26,847 nt of DNA from Anaerolineae bacterium (GTDB taxonomy: Bacteria; Chloroflexota; Anaerolineae; Aggregatilineales; Phototrophicaceae), in contig JADLHH010000520.1 in the NCBI GenBank assembly GCA_020848855.1, positions 1 through 26,847 of the forward strand. Reading direction: 5' to 3'. Position numbers and translations under genes: made by a program. The notes beneath the pieces were generated by a model. The model had not been told where the DNA came from. It searched no databases and saw only the letters and a list, made by a program, of their open reading frames with translations. Below, piece after piece: positions 8,244-15,816 of the stretch (positions are counted from its first letter, which is position 1; each line of letters opens with the position of its first letter).

Positions 8244-9452
8244 ATGACCCATCGTGAACCGGCGTATGCCATGTTTCCAACCGAGGAGTACCTCGCCCGT
8301 GTCGAAAAGGCGCGTACTCTGATGGAAGAACGCGGTATCGACGCCTTGCTGCTCACCGCGAAAGAGAACGTCATCTACTTCACGGGGATTCGCACCATCG
8401 GCTGGAATTCCAAGCACCGCCCGATGGGTGTGATCATCCCGCGCAGCAGCGACAAGCCGGTGGTGACGATCCTGCCGGAAACCCTGCTCGATGTGTCGTA
8501 TCACTCGTCGTGGATCGACGACACGCGCCCGTGGGGTGGCTGGCGCGTCGCCGGGGCAGACCCCGACCCGTTGACCGGCTTCCAGAAAGCCTGCGAATCG
8601 CTCGGCGTCGCCAGGGGGACGATCGGGCTGGAGCTGGGCTACGGGCAGCGCATCGGCATGTCGCAGGACGACTTCAAAACCCTGACCGACAAGCTCGCTG
8701 GCGCGACGTTTGTCGATGCCGGGACGCTGCTGTGGGATTTGCGCATCATCAAGTCGGCGCGGGAAATCGAAATGCTGCGCAAAGCCTGCGACGCCACCGA
8801 CAAAGCCTTCGCGAAGGGCTTCAGCGCCATTCGCCCCGGCATGACCGAGCGCGAACTCGGCGGCATCATCATGGCGGAACTGGCGGCGCAGACCGACGAA
8901 CTGCCCGGCTTTATCATGATCCGTTCCGGCAAGATGAAATACGGCATGGTCAACGTCGCCCCGTTTGAGAAGCCGCTCGAACCCGGCGATCTGGTCGTGG
9001 TCGATGTCGGCGCGAACTACAACTACTACTGGTCGGACTTCATGCGCATGGCGTCGATTGGCGAGCCGAGCGCCGAACAGAAGCGCTTCTTCGCCGCCGA
9101 AATCGATTCGCAGCAGGCGGGCGTGGACGCCATCAAGCCGGGCATCCCGCTGCACGACATCTTCGACGCCTGCTATGATAAGCTGATGGATCACAACATG
9201 AAGGAGCATGTGCCGGGGCTGGAGCGCGTCGGGCACGGCGTTGGGCTGGACGTTCACGAGCCGCCGTCCATCGGGCGGGGAATCGAAGTCATCGCCCAGC
9301 CGGGCATGGTGCTGACCGTCGAGCCGATCTTCTGGGATCGCCCGGATCACGTCGTAGGCAATTTCGCGCTGGAAGATATGATCGTCGTGACCGAAACCGG
9401 ACAGGAACTGCTGAGCAAATTCCCGAAGCAGCTTTACATCGCGGAGGCATAA
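8244..9452 (+). CDS. M24-family metallopeptidase-fold protein (creatinase/Xaa-Pro type), copy 1
   Basis: The 402-residue protein has a creatinase-like N-terminal domain (about 12-165) and a C-terminal pita-bread domain. The five metal ligands of M24 dipeptidases are all present: Asp254 (VVVDVG), Asp265 (YWSDF), His331 (GHGVGLD), Glu360 (LTVEP) and Glu377 (ALEDM). The histidine that active Xaa-Pro peptidases carry about 16 residues before the first Asp is absent here (region MVNVAPFEKPL, Asn237/Val238). This suggests altered substrate use, for example a C-N hydrolase like creatinase or ectoine hydrolase, which share the fold. It follows the deacetylase-like gene by 31 bases and has a GGAGG site, and it is followed after one base by a second, divergent M24 gene. 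Confidence 0.87.
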   Translation: MTHREPAYAMFPTEEYLARVEKARTLMEERGIDALLLTAKENVIYFTGIRTIGWNSKHRPMGVIIPRSSDKPVVTILPETLLDVSYHSSWIDDTRPWGGWRVAGADPDPLTGFQKACESLGVARGTIGLELGYGQRIGMSQDDFKTLTDKLAGATFVDAGTLLWDLRIIKSAREIEMLRKACDATDKAFAKGFSAIRPGMTERELGGIIMAELAAQTDELPGFIMIRSGKMKYGMVNVAPFEKPLEPGDLVVVDVGANYNYYWSDFMRMASIGEPSAEQKRFFAAEIDSQQAGVDAIKPGIPLHDIFDACYDKLMDHNMKEHVPGLERVGHGVGLDVHEPPSIGRGIEVIAQPGMVLTVEPIFWDRPDHVVGNFALEDMIVVTETGQELLSKFPKQLYIAEA

Positions 9453-9453
9453 A

Positions 9454-10551
9454 TTGACCGCCTACGAGCAGCGCGCAGAGCGCGCCCAACGGCTGATGCA
9501 GGAGCGCGGCATCGACTGGCTGTTTGTCTCGCATTCGACCGACCTGCTCTACCTGATCGGCTTCACCAAACAGCAGAGCGAGCGGCTGGTGCTGCTCATG
9601 ATCCCGCGCGACGGACGCCCGAAAATGGTCGTCCCCGGCTTTGAAACATCCGTATTCCAGAAATACGCCACCTTTTTCGATCTGGTCGGCTGGGAAGAAA
9701 CCGAAAACCCGGTCGAGAAGGTGGCGGCGCTCGTCGGCGGCGATGCTTCGGGCAAGACCATCGCCATCGGCGACCAGCGTCACGCGCTGTTTCTGCTGCG
9801 CATCCAGCAGGTGCTTTCGGGCGCGAACTATCGACCGGGGCAGGAGATCACCGCGCAGCTACGCATGATCAAGACGCCGGACGAAGTCGCCCAACTGCGC
9901 ATCGCCGCCGAAGGGGCGGATCGCTCCTACGAGGCGCTGTTCACGCAGTCGCTGGCAGGCATGAGCGAGCTTGAAGTCCTGCGCTTTCTGCACGCGCAGT
10001 TGCTCGCCAATTCGCACCAGACCGTCGGCAACGGCATTGTCGGCGCGGGGGCGCACGGCGCGTCGCCACATCACAAGACCAGCGATACGCGCCTGCAAAT
10101 GGGCGACGCCGTCGTGGTCGATTTCGGCGGCGGCGTCAACGGCTACCGCTCGGACATCACCCGCACCTTCCAGCTTGGCGAACCCGCCGACGAATTCAGG
10201 AAAATCTACGAAATCACCCGCGAAGCGCAGCAGCTTGGCTTCGAGGCAGTCAAGCCGGGCGTCACCACCGAATATATCGACGAAGTCACGCGCGGCTATA
10301 TCGCCAGGCACGGCTACGGCGACTATTTCCTGCACCGCACCGGGCACGGCATCGGGCTGGACGGGCACGAAAGCCCGTATCTGGTCAAAGGCGATCAGAC
10401 GATGCTGCGCGAAGGCATGACCTTTAGCATCGAGCCGGGGATATACCTGGCGGGGAAATACGGCGTGCGCATCGAGGACATCGTGGTGGTGACGGCGACC
10501 GGCGGCGAGCGCCTGAACCAATCGCCGCGCGAGCTGCGGATTATCCGCTAG
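9454..10551 (+). CDS. M24-family Xaa-Pro dipeptidase (PepQ-like), copy 2
   Basis: The 365-residue protein starts with TTG at 9454, one base after the previous stop, with GGAGG at 9443-9447 giving a 6-base spacing. It has the full prolidase signature: Asp223 (VVVDFG), Asp234 (YRSDITRTF), His298 (HRTGHGIGLDGHE), Glu327 (SIEPGIY) and Glu341 (RIEDIVVV). The substrate-side histidines SPHH are at 206-207. This copy looks like a competent dinuclear-metal dipeptidase acting on Xaa-Pro or related imidodipeptides in the cytoplasm. It is the last gene of the + strand operon; the palindrome at 10573-10600 follows. Confidence 0.88.
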   Translation: MTAYEQRAERAQRLMQERGIDWLFVSHSTDLLYLIGFTKQQSERLVLLMIPRDGRPKMVVPGFETSVFQKYATFFDLVGWEETENPVEKVAALVGGDASGKTIAIGDQRHALFLLRIQQVLSGANYRPGQEITAQLRMIKTPDEVAQLRIAAEGADRSYEALFTQSLAGMSELEVLRFLHAQLLANSHQTVGNGIVGAGAHGASPHHKTSDTRLQMGDAVVVDFGGGVNGYRSDITRTFQLGEPADEFRKIYEITREAQQLGFEAVKPGVTTEYIDEVTRGYIARHGYGDYFLHRTGHGIGLDGHESPYLVKGDQTMLREGMTFSIEPGIYLAGKYGVRIEDIVVVTATGGERLNQSPRELRIIR

Positions 10552-10572
10552 GCGCTCAGAAAATCCTTTCCC

Positions 10573-10600
10573 GTAGGGGCGTTACATGTAACGCCCCTAC
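10573..10600. repeat. Perfect 28-bp palindrome, GTAGGGGC repeat family (copy 1)
   Basis: The sequence begins GTAGGGGCGTTAC and ends GTAACGCCCCTAC, and it is identical to its own reverse complement across 28 bases. It lies between the convergent ends of the M24 gene and the second LLM gene. As RNA it folds into a 12-bp stem with a four-base loop from either strand, so it could act as a bidirectional transcript end, although no U-tract follows. A related element with a different core lies at 16406-16433. Confidence 0.85.
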
Positions 10601-10610
10601 ATTCCTCGCA

Positions 10611-10630
10611 CAACCAGCAGCTTGTGGTTG
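10611..10630. other. Small hairpin in the convergent intergenic gap
   Basis: CAACCA and TGGTTG form a 6-bp stem around an 8-base loop between the 28-bp palindrome and the end of the second LLM gene. It may help end the leftward transcript, but there is no T-run, so this is a weak call. Confidence 0.35.
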
Positions 10631-10647
10631 CACCGCGCCCCTGTTCG

Positions 10648-11649
10648 TTATTTCAGCCGGGGAATAACCTCGTCGGCGAAGCGCCGCAACGCCGTCAGCG
10701 ATTCGTCCACACTCGGCGCGTTCACCAGAATCCCCACTTGATCGATGCCGAGGTCGGCGGCGCGCTGAAGCTGCTCCGCGACTTCTTCCGGGCTGCCGAT
10801 GGCGGCAAGCTCCAGCACCAGATCGTCGGGCATCAGATGCGCCGCGCCGAACTGCCCCTTTTCAGCGTACACCGTCTTCAATTCGTCCATGAACGCCCAC
10901 GACAGCTTCAGTGCGTCGAAAATCTCGACCGGCGCGCCCGCCAGAATGTGCGCCGCGCTGGAGCGGTAGCGCTCGACCCACAGCGCCTTGTCGTCAGTCA
11001 CGAAGCAGGTAATCCACAGCATCCGCCCGACTTCGCGCCAGTCGCGCCCGACGCGCGCCGCGCCGATCTGGATATGCTCAAGCGCGTAGCGGATGCCATT
11101 TTCGGAAAGCAGCGCGCCGATCACGGCAGTGTCGGCGGTCTCGCCGGCGATCTCCATGATGCGCGGTCCGCGCGCCGCCAGATAAATCGGCACGTCGGGA
11201 TGTGGGAACATCTCCAACTCCACCCCATCGGCGATGTACAGATCGCTGCGGTGGTGCAGCATCTCGCCGCGCAGCAGGCGGCGGCATAAATCAATCGCTT
11301 CCCGGCAGTGGGCAGCCGGGCGAATCACGTCGCCGCCCAGCGGGACGACCAGTTCCTTGCGGTTGCCCGCGCCATAGCCAAGCGCAATCCGCCCCGGCGC
11401 GATGTCGTCCAGTGTCGCGGCGGCGCGGGCAACCTGCACCGGATGGCGCGTATACGGGTTCGCCACGCCGATCACCAGTTCAATGTGTTCGGTTGCCGAA
11501 GCACACATGGCAATCGACACGAACGGATCGGGGAAGAAGGTCTGGTCGGGAACCCAGGCGCTGTCGTAACCGAGCTGCTCCCCGGCTTTGACCAGATTGA
11601 CGAATGCCTGTATCGGCGCTTTGGGCTTCGCTCCGAAGGCGAATTTCAC
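10648..11649 (-). CDS. LLM-class flavin/F420-dependent oxidoreductase (copy 2)
   Basis: The 333-residue protein starts with GTG at 11649, and an AGGAG site in the 3' end of the upstream permease gene lies 7 bases before it. It is a luciferase-like barrel protein, with MKFAFGAKPK, GYDSAWVPDQ, GVANPYTRHPVQVARAAATLDD, GYGAGNRKE and C-terminal GIDQVGILV. It aligns without large gaps to the copy at 4906-5910, which points to a duplicated pair or a heteromeric enzyme working in one pathway. It is the last gene of the importer operon, two bases after dppC-like, so its job is tied to the imported compound. Cofactor (F420 or FMN) and reaction are not readable. Confidence 0.85.
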   Translation of the reverse strand: MKFAFGAKPKAPIQAFVNLVKAGEQLGYDSAWVPDQTFFPDPFVSIAMCASATEHIELVIGVANPYTRHPVQVARAAATLDDIAPGRIALGYGAGNRKELVVPLGGDVIRPAAHCREAIDLCRRLLRGEMLHHRSDLYIADGVELEMFPHPDVPIYLAARGPRIMEIAGETADTAVIGALLSENGIRYALEHIQIGAARVGRDWREVGRMLWITCFVTDDKALWVERYRSSAAHILAGAPVEIFDALKLSWAFMDELKTVYAEKGQFGAAHLMPDDLVLELAAIGSPEEVAEQLQRAADLGIDQVGILVNAPSVDESLTALRRFADEVIPRLK

Positions 11650-11651
11650 GA

Positions 11652-12611
11652 CTAATGCTCCTGACCGCGCAGGCGCGGGTCGAAAGCGTCACGCAGACCG
11701 TCGCCCAGCAGGTTGGTGGCGATCACCGTGATGAAAATCGCCAGACCAGGGAAAACGGTCATCCACCACTCGCCGGAGCGCATGAAGTCGCGCCCGTCGT
11801 TGAGCATCGCGCCCCATTCGGGGTTCGGCGGCTGCGCGCCCAGCCCCAGAAAGCTCAGCCCGGCGGCGATCTGAATCGCGCTGGCGACGTGCAGCGTGGC
11901 GATCACGATCACCGACTGGATCACGTTGGGCAGAATGTGGATGAACATGATATGGGCGTGCGAAGCGCCCATCGCCCGCGACGCTTCGATATAAACCTTG
12001 TTCTTCTCGACCATCGTGTCGCCGCGCACGAGGCGGGCGATGGTTGGCATATTCGAGATGGCGACCGCCAGCATGGCGTTGTTCAAGCCCGTCCCCAGAA
12101 TGGCGATGATGACAATCGCCAGCAGGATGCCGGGCAGCGTCATGAGCGTGTCCAGAAATCGGCTGATGATGTCATCCAGACGCCCACCGAAGTAACCGGC
12201 GAGCAAGCCCAGCACCAGGCCGGTGCTGACCGCGCCAACGACCGAAATAATGCCGACCCGCAGCGTCGTCTGCCCGCCGTATAGCACGCGCGAAAAGATA
12301 TCGCGGCGCAGGTCGTCAGTTCCCATCGGGTGCAGGGTGCTGGGAGGCGCAAGCCGGTCGTCCGGGCTGTCGCTCTGGGCGATGGGGTTGTACGGCGAGA
12401 TGACCGGCGCGAAAATCGTCAGGGACAGGATGACGATCAGCAGAATACCGCCAAACATCGCGGCTTTGTCGCGCAGAAACTGGCGGCGCACGAAGTACCA
12501 CTGACTGCGCGACTTCGGCAGCAGCACCTGCGCCGGTCGGGTCTCCGGCGTGTTGGGCGAATTTGCTCGCTGTGCCGCGTTCTGGGAAGGATCGTGTGCA
12601 GTCATGCTCAT
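11652..12611 (-). CDS. Peptide/opine-type ABC transporter permease, DppC family
   Basis: The 319-residue membrane protein has a roughly 50-residue hydrophilic N-terminal extension with the OppC/DppC N-terminal helix (MFGGILLIVILSLTIFAP) followed by HPMGTDDLRRDIFSR, the classic DppC signature. The ATPase-contact EAA loop reads EASRAMGASHAHIMFIHILPN. It ends with NLLGDGLRDAFDPRLR, typical of the family. It pairs with the DppB-type permease upstream, whose stop it overlaps by four bases (ATGA). No recognisable ribosome site precedes it, so it relies on translational coupling. Substrate could be a peptide, opine, nickel chelate or sugar oligomer; the neighbours favour a nitrogen compound. Confidence 0.92.
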   Translation of the reverse strand: MSMTAHDPSQNAAQRANSPNTPETRPAQVLLPKSRSQWYFVRRQFLRDKAAMFGGILLIVILSLTIFAPVISPYNPIAQSDSPDDRLAPPSTLHPMGTDDLRRDIFSRVLYGGQTTLRVGIISVVGAVSTGLVLGLLAGYFGGRLDDIISRFLDTLMTLPGILLAIVIIAILGTGLNNAMLAVAISNMPTIARLVRGDTMVEKNKVYIEASRAMGASHAHIMFIHILPNVIQSVIVIATLHVASAIQIAAGLSFLGLGAQPPNPEWGAMLNDGRDFMRSGEWWMTVFPGLAIFITVIATNLLGDGLRDAFDPRLRGQEH

Positions 12612-13600
12612 TGGTACTGAATCCGCGGATCGATAGCGGTGTAGAGAAGATCAACCACCAGATTGATAAACACGAATGACGCCGCCGACACCAGAACGAT
12701 GCCCTGCACTTCCGGGAAGTCGCGGTTGAGGATCGCGGTCACGACTTCGCTGCCCAAGCCGGGATAGACGAAGACCGTCTCGACGATCACCGCGCCGCCC
12801 AGTAGATAGCCGAACTGCAAGCCCAGCACCGTGACCACCGGGATCAACGCGTTGCGTAATGCGTGGCGGTACAGCACGAGCGACTCGCGCACGCCCTTCG
12901 CCCGCGCCGTGCGCACGTAGTCTTCGCCCAGGATATTCAACATGCTCGAACGGGTGAGGCGGGCGATGATGGCGATGCTGGGCGCTGCCAGCGTGACGCT
13001 GGGCAGTATCAGCGTCCCCAAGCCCCGGTCGCCGACGTAGGGGCGTATCCACCCCAGGTCGACGCCAAAAACAAACATCAGCATTAACCCTAACCAGAAG
13101 CCGGGAAGCGATACGCCCGCCAGCGCTCCAAAGGTCGTCACGTAATCGAAAATCGTCTCGCGCTTTACGGCGGCGATAATCCCCGCGCTGATCCCCAGCG
13201 GCAGCGCGATCACCATGACCGCGATGGCGAGCTTCAGCGTGCGGGGGAATTTGTCTGCAATGATGTCGATAATCGGCGCGCGCTTGAAAATCGAGCGCCC
13301 GAAGTCGCCGCGAATGATGCCCTTGCGTGTCCCATAGGTGTCGGGGACACCATCGTAATCGGTATCCAGCTTGACGTAGTCGTTGCCAACCAGCCAGTAG
13401 ATATATTGCAGCGGCAGCGGTTGATCCAGCCCCAGGTCCCGGCGCATCTGCTCGATGGCGTCTGTGCCGACGGTGCTTTCATGGAGCATGATCGTCACTG
13501 GGTCGCCGGGGACAAGGTGGATCATCAGGAAGATCAGGATCGACACGCAAACGAGGACTAGCACAGCAGTCGCACAGCGTCGAAGGATGTAAAGTCTCAA
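12608..13600 (-). CDS. Peptide/opine-type ABC transporter permease, DppB family
   Basis: The 330-residue membrane protein begins MRLYILRRCATAVLVLVCVSILIFLMIHLVPGDP, the standard DppB/OppB opening. It carries the EAA loop RTARAKGVRESLVLYRHALRNALIP and ends with YTAIDPRI. A family-typical extracytoplasmic insert with Asp-rich KLDTDYDGVPDTYG lies at about 73-88. The start codon is TTG at 13600 with only a poor ribosome site, unlike the strong site of the binding-protein gene upstream. Together with the hairpin at 13665-13707 this should keep permease output well below binding-protein output. Confidence 0.92.
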   Translation of the reverse strand: MRLYILRRCATAVLVLVCVSILIFLMIHLVPGDPVTIMLHESTVGTDAIEQMRRDLGLDQPLPLQYIYWLVGNDYVKLDTDYDGVPDTYGTRKGIIRGDFGRSIFKRAPIIDIIADKFPRTLKLAIAVMVIALPLGISAGIIAAVKRETIFDYVTTFGALAGVSLPGFWLGLMLMFVFGVDLGWIRPYVGDRGLGTLILPSVTLAAPSIAIIARLTRSSMLNILGEDYVRTARAKGVRESLVLYRHALRNALIPVVTVLGLQFGYLLGGAVIVETVFVYPGLGSEVVTAILNRDFPEVQGIVLVSAASFVFINLVVDLLYTAIDPRIQYQ

Positions 13601-13664
13601 GTCCCGTTCCCAATTCTCTCGAAGCTGATGGTCGTCTGACCGTGTTATAGCATACCCGCCGGGC

Positions 13665-13707
13665 TGTGCCTATGTCCTGCCAATTATTCGGCACGGACAC
13701 AGGCACA
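13665..13707 (-). terminator. Long hairpin after the peptide-binding-protein gene (attenuator or mRNA stabiliser)
   Basis: TGTGCCTATGTCCTGCC (13665-13681) pairs with GGCACGGACACAGGCACA (13690-13707) around an 8-base AT-rich loop, with one mismatch/wobble and one bulge. It lies in the 146-base gap between the binding-protein stop and the permease start on the - strand. No T-tract follows, so it is more likely a partial terminator or a 3'-end stabiliser of the binding-protein mRNA than a full terminator. Confidence 0.6.
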
Positions 13708-13746
13708 ACCGGCTTCAGGCGCGCTCGTCGTTACATCCGGCGAACG

Positions 13747-15336
13747 CTATTCCGAAAAGTAGGTGTCGTAGAAGTCGAAGAAGCCCTGCGCATCCGTCCT
13801 GAAGCCCTGCACGCGCGAACTCAGGATGAATGCCTGGTTGATCTGGTAGAACGGAATGTAGGGCATGTCATTCAGCAGGATTGACTGAATCTGCTGATAG
13901 ATTTCGGCGCGCGCGGCTTGATCCAGCGTCGTGCGCCCCTGCGCCAGCAGCCCGTCGATTTCCGGGTTGTTGTAGCGCGCGGTGTTCCAGGCGCTGTCAA
14001 TCGACGCGGACGAGGCGACGGTGTACAGCACGTCCGGGTCGGTCGCCGCGAACAGGAAGGTAGCGATTTCCCACTTGCCGGCGCGGATGTCGGCAAGGTA
14101 TGCCGCCTGATCTTCGTTTTCGATGGTGACGTCGATGCCGAGCTTGGTCAGTTCATTGACGATGATCTGCCCGAAGGTTTCGCTGGGGAAGCCAGGAGTC
14201 TGCCCGTAGGTGATGGCGAAGGGCTGCCCGTCTTTGTCCAGGATGCCGTCGCCGTCCGCATCTGCCCAGCCGGCTTCGGCGAGCATCTGCGCCGCTTTGT
14301 CGAGATCGTAGCCGGGCCACTGATCCGCACCGTCCGTCCAGAAGCCGAGCAGGTTCGGCGTCAGGATACCAGTCGGGATCGCGCCGATACCCGCCCACAC
14401 TTCGTCCAGCAGGCGCTGGCGATCCACCGCCCAGCCGAGCGCGCGGCGGGTCGCCACGTCATCGAACGGGAAGCGCGACGTGTTCAGGATGATCGAGCGC
14501 GGCACACCCGGACGGGTTGCGGTCGCAATCGCGTACATCGGGTCATCGCGGAAGGAGTCGAGCTGGTTGATCAGCGGGTTGTAGATCACGTCGATATCGC
14601 CGGTTTCGATGAGCGACATCCGGGTGCTGTCGTCGGTCACGTTCTGGACGACGAGCTGGTCAAGGTAGGCAGGACCCTGATGATCGTAGTAATCGGGCGC
14701 CCAGTTGTAATCTTCGTTGCGCGCCAGAACGATTTCTTCATCCGGGACATTGTTCACGATCTTGAACGGACCCGTCCCGACCGGATTCAGACCGAAGTCC
14801 GCGCCGTACTGGGCAACCGCTGCCGGCGAAACCGGGGCAAGCGCCGCCTGCGTCAGCGAGTCGAGGTAAGGCGCATACGGTTCCTTCATGTGGATGACGA
14901 CCGTATATTCGTCCGGGGTTTCAATGCTCTCGACCGGTCCGACGATGGTCGCGGCATAGGGCGAAGCCAGCGCCGGGTCGCTGATGCGGTCGAACGAGAA
15001 CTTGACCGCCTCGGCGTTCAGCGGCGTCCCATCGTGGAACATGACGCCCTGCCGCAGGTGCAGTGTCAGAGTCTTGCCATCTTCACTGGACTCAAAGGAT
15101 TCCGCCAGACCGGGTACAATGGCGCCGGTGGCAGGGTCTTTGCGCAGCAGCGGGTCGTAGATAAACTGGAGGATATTGCGCCCGAACGTGGTTGAGGTCA
15201 CTGCAGGGTCCAGGACGCCCCAGTCGGCATTAAACGCGAAGGTCAGCGTGCCCCCGGACACCGGCGTAGACTGTGCGGAGAGGCTGGCGAAGGGCACCAG
15301 CAACAATACAACGAGAAGCAATGCTTTCCTGAACAT
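13747..15336 (-). CDS. ABC transporter extracytoplasmic substrate-binding protein, family 5 (peptide/opine/nickel type)
   Basis: The 529-residue protein starts at ATG 15336, where GGAGG at 15343-15347 gives a 6-base spacing; an in-frame ATG 18 bases upstream lacks this. Residues 1-21 are a Sec signal (MFRKALLLVVLLLVPFASLSA) with no lipobox cysteine. The mature part has SBP_bac_5 marks: GGTLTFAFNADWGVLDPA, then LQFIYDPLL, LAESFESSEDGKTLTLHLRQGVMFHDGTP and RALGWAVDRQRL. It captures the substrate outside the membrane for the DppB/DppC permeases downstream. No OppD/OppF-type ATPase genes are in the operon. Its promoter overlaps a FadR-type operator at 15583-15601 and gives a leader of about 250 bases. 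Confidence 0.92.
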   Translation of the reverse strand: MFRKALLLVVLLLVPFASLSAQSTPVSGGTLTFAFNADWGVLDPAVTSTTFGRNILQFIYDPLLRKDPATGAIVPGLAESFESSEDGKTLTLHLRQGVMFHDGTPLNAEAVKFSFDRISDPALASPYAATIVGPVESIETPDEYTVVIHMKEPYAPYLDSLTQAALAPVSPAAVAQYGADFGLNPVGTGPFKIVNNVPDEEIVLARNEDYNWAPDYYDHQGPAYLDQLVVQNVTDDSTRMSLIETGDIDVIYNPLINQLDSFRDDPMYAIATATRPGVPRSIILNTSRFPFDDVATRRALGWAVDRQRLLDEVWAGIGAIPTGILTPNLLGFWTDGADQWPGYDLDKAAQMLAEAGWADADGDGILDKDGQPFAITYGQTPGFPSETFGQIIVNELTKLGIDVTIENEDQAAYLADIRAGKWEIATFLFAATDPDVLYTVASSASIDSAWNTARYNNPEIDGLLAQGRTTLDQAARAEIYQQIQSILLNDMPYIPFYQINQAFILSSRVQGFRTDAQGFFDFYDTYFSE

Positions 15337-15342
15337 CTCTGT

Positions 15343-15347
15343 CCTCC
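15343..15347 (-). promoter_or_regulatory. Ribosome binding site deciding the binding-protein start
   Basis: On the - strand GGAGG precedes ATG 15336 by 6 bases. An upstream in-frame ATG at 15354 would add six residues and break the otherwise typical signal peptide opening MFRKALLL. Confidence 0.8.
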
Positions 15348-15538
15348 ATCTCATGAACGAAACGTATCACGTCAGCCAATGCCCCGGCGAAACAGGCGAA
15401 TTGGTTCGATGACGCAAGAAGACGACTTCAGTGTGATAGCGCGCTGCCTTTCCAGCCATTTGTGCCCGTGCATTCAAACAGGTATTTTTTTGTTATCGAA
15501 TACCTACCCCCTCAGCTTGCCACAAGCGGCTCGACTCT

Positions 15539-15561
15539 GGGTGAATCGTCCGAATTCACCC
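15539..15561 (-). other. Leader hairpin of the importer mRNA
   Basis: GGGTGAAT (15539-15546) and ATTCACCC (15554-15561) make a perfect 8-bp stem with a 7-base loop, about 30 bases downstream of the inferred leftward transcription start. Its role is unknown; mRNA 5'-end protection is one option. Confidence 0.45.
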
Positions 15562-15582
15562 CCTATGACTGGTATGCATAGA

Positions 15583-15601
15583 ATACTGGTTAGACCAGTA
15601 T
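15583..15601. promoter_or_regulatory. FadR-type operator 1 (TGGTnnnACCA palindrome)
   Basis: ATACTGGT-TAG-ACCAGTAT is a perfect inverted repeat with 8-base arms and a 3-base spacer. It matches the TGGTnnnACCA style known for FadR and PdhR of the GntR family. It overlaps the -10 box of the leftward promoter (15597-15602), so binding should repress the importer operon. The GntR gene at 1928 is the natural candidate regulator. Confidence 0.72.
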
Positions 15602-15625
15602 AACGTGATAGATATTTCCTGTCAA
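15597..15625 (-). promoter_or_regulatory. Sigma70-type promoter of the importer operon
   Basis: On the - strand the -35 box TTGACA (15625-15620) and the -10 box TATACT (15602-15597) are separated by exactly 17 bases. The inferred start is near 15590, 250 bases before the binding-protein ATG. The -10 box reads directly into the operator (TATACTGGT). Confidence 0.7.
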
Positions 15626-15772
15626 AAAATCCATGACGTTCTTGTAACAATTCGACAAAAGCCGCCTGCCGCACACCTTTTTCCGCGCGCTTCGTCTTGC
15701 GACCACGCACGCCGATGCAATCCACCTCCCTTCCCGGCTCAAACCAGCCGTGCCAATCCAGCCCATGTAACC

Positions 15773-15802
15773 TTGACTTGCGACTGGTCATACCAATATA
15801 CT
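15773..15802 (+). promoter_or_regulatory. Sigma70-type promoter of the Nudix gene
   Basis: TTGACT (15773-15778) and TATACT (15797-15802) are 18 bases apart. The inferred start is near 15809, about 70 bases before the Nudix GTG. A TGGTCATACCA element lies between the two boxes, and a second ACTGGT element overlaps the -10 box. Confidence 0.62.
15783..15797. promoter_or_regulatory. FadR-type operator 2
   Basis: TGGT-CAT-ACCA (15785-15795) is a perfect 4+3+4 match to the FadR/PdhR operator core, with one further outer A/T pair (15783/15797). It sits in the spacer of the rightward promoter, a classic position for repression. Confidence 0.62.
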
Positions 15803-15816
15803 GGTCGAACAGTGTA
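15799..15816. promoter_or_regulatory. Imperfect FadR-like operator 3
   Basis: TACTGGTCGAACAGTGTA resembles the E. coli FadR consensus AACTGGTCnGACCnGTT. Together with the preceding bases it shares the 10-base run TATACTGGTC with operator 1 read on the - strand. It overlaps the -10 box of the rightward promoter. The right arm is imperfect. Confidence 0.48.

Noticed and set aside
7983..9350. 455-codon - strand frame under the NodB-like and M24 genes
   Set aside because: Shadow frame; the + strand carries two clear families with intact motifs over the same bases.
13036..13045. GTAGGGGCGT inside the DppB-type gene as a third repeat copy
   Set aside because: Only the left arm is present, no inverted partner, and it is coding sequence.
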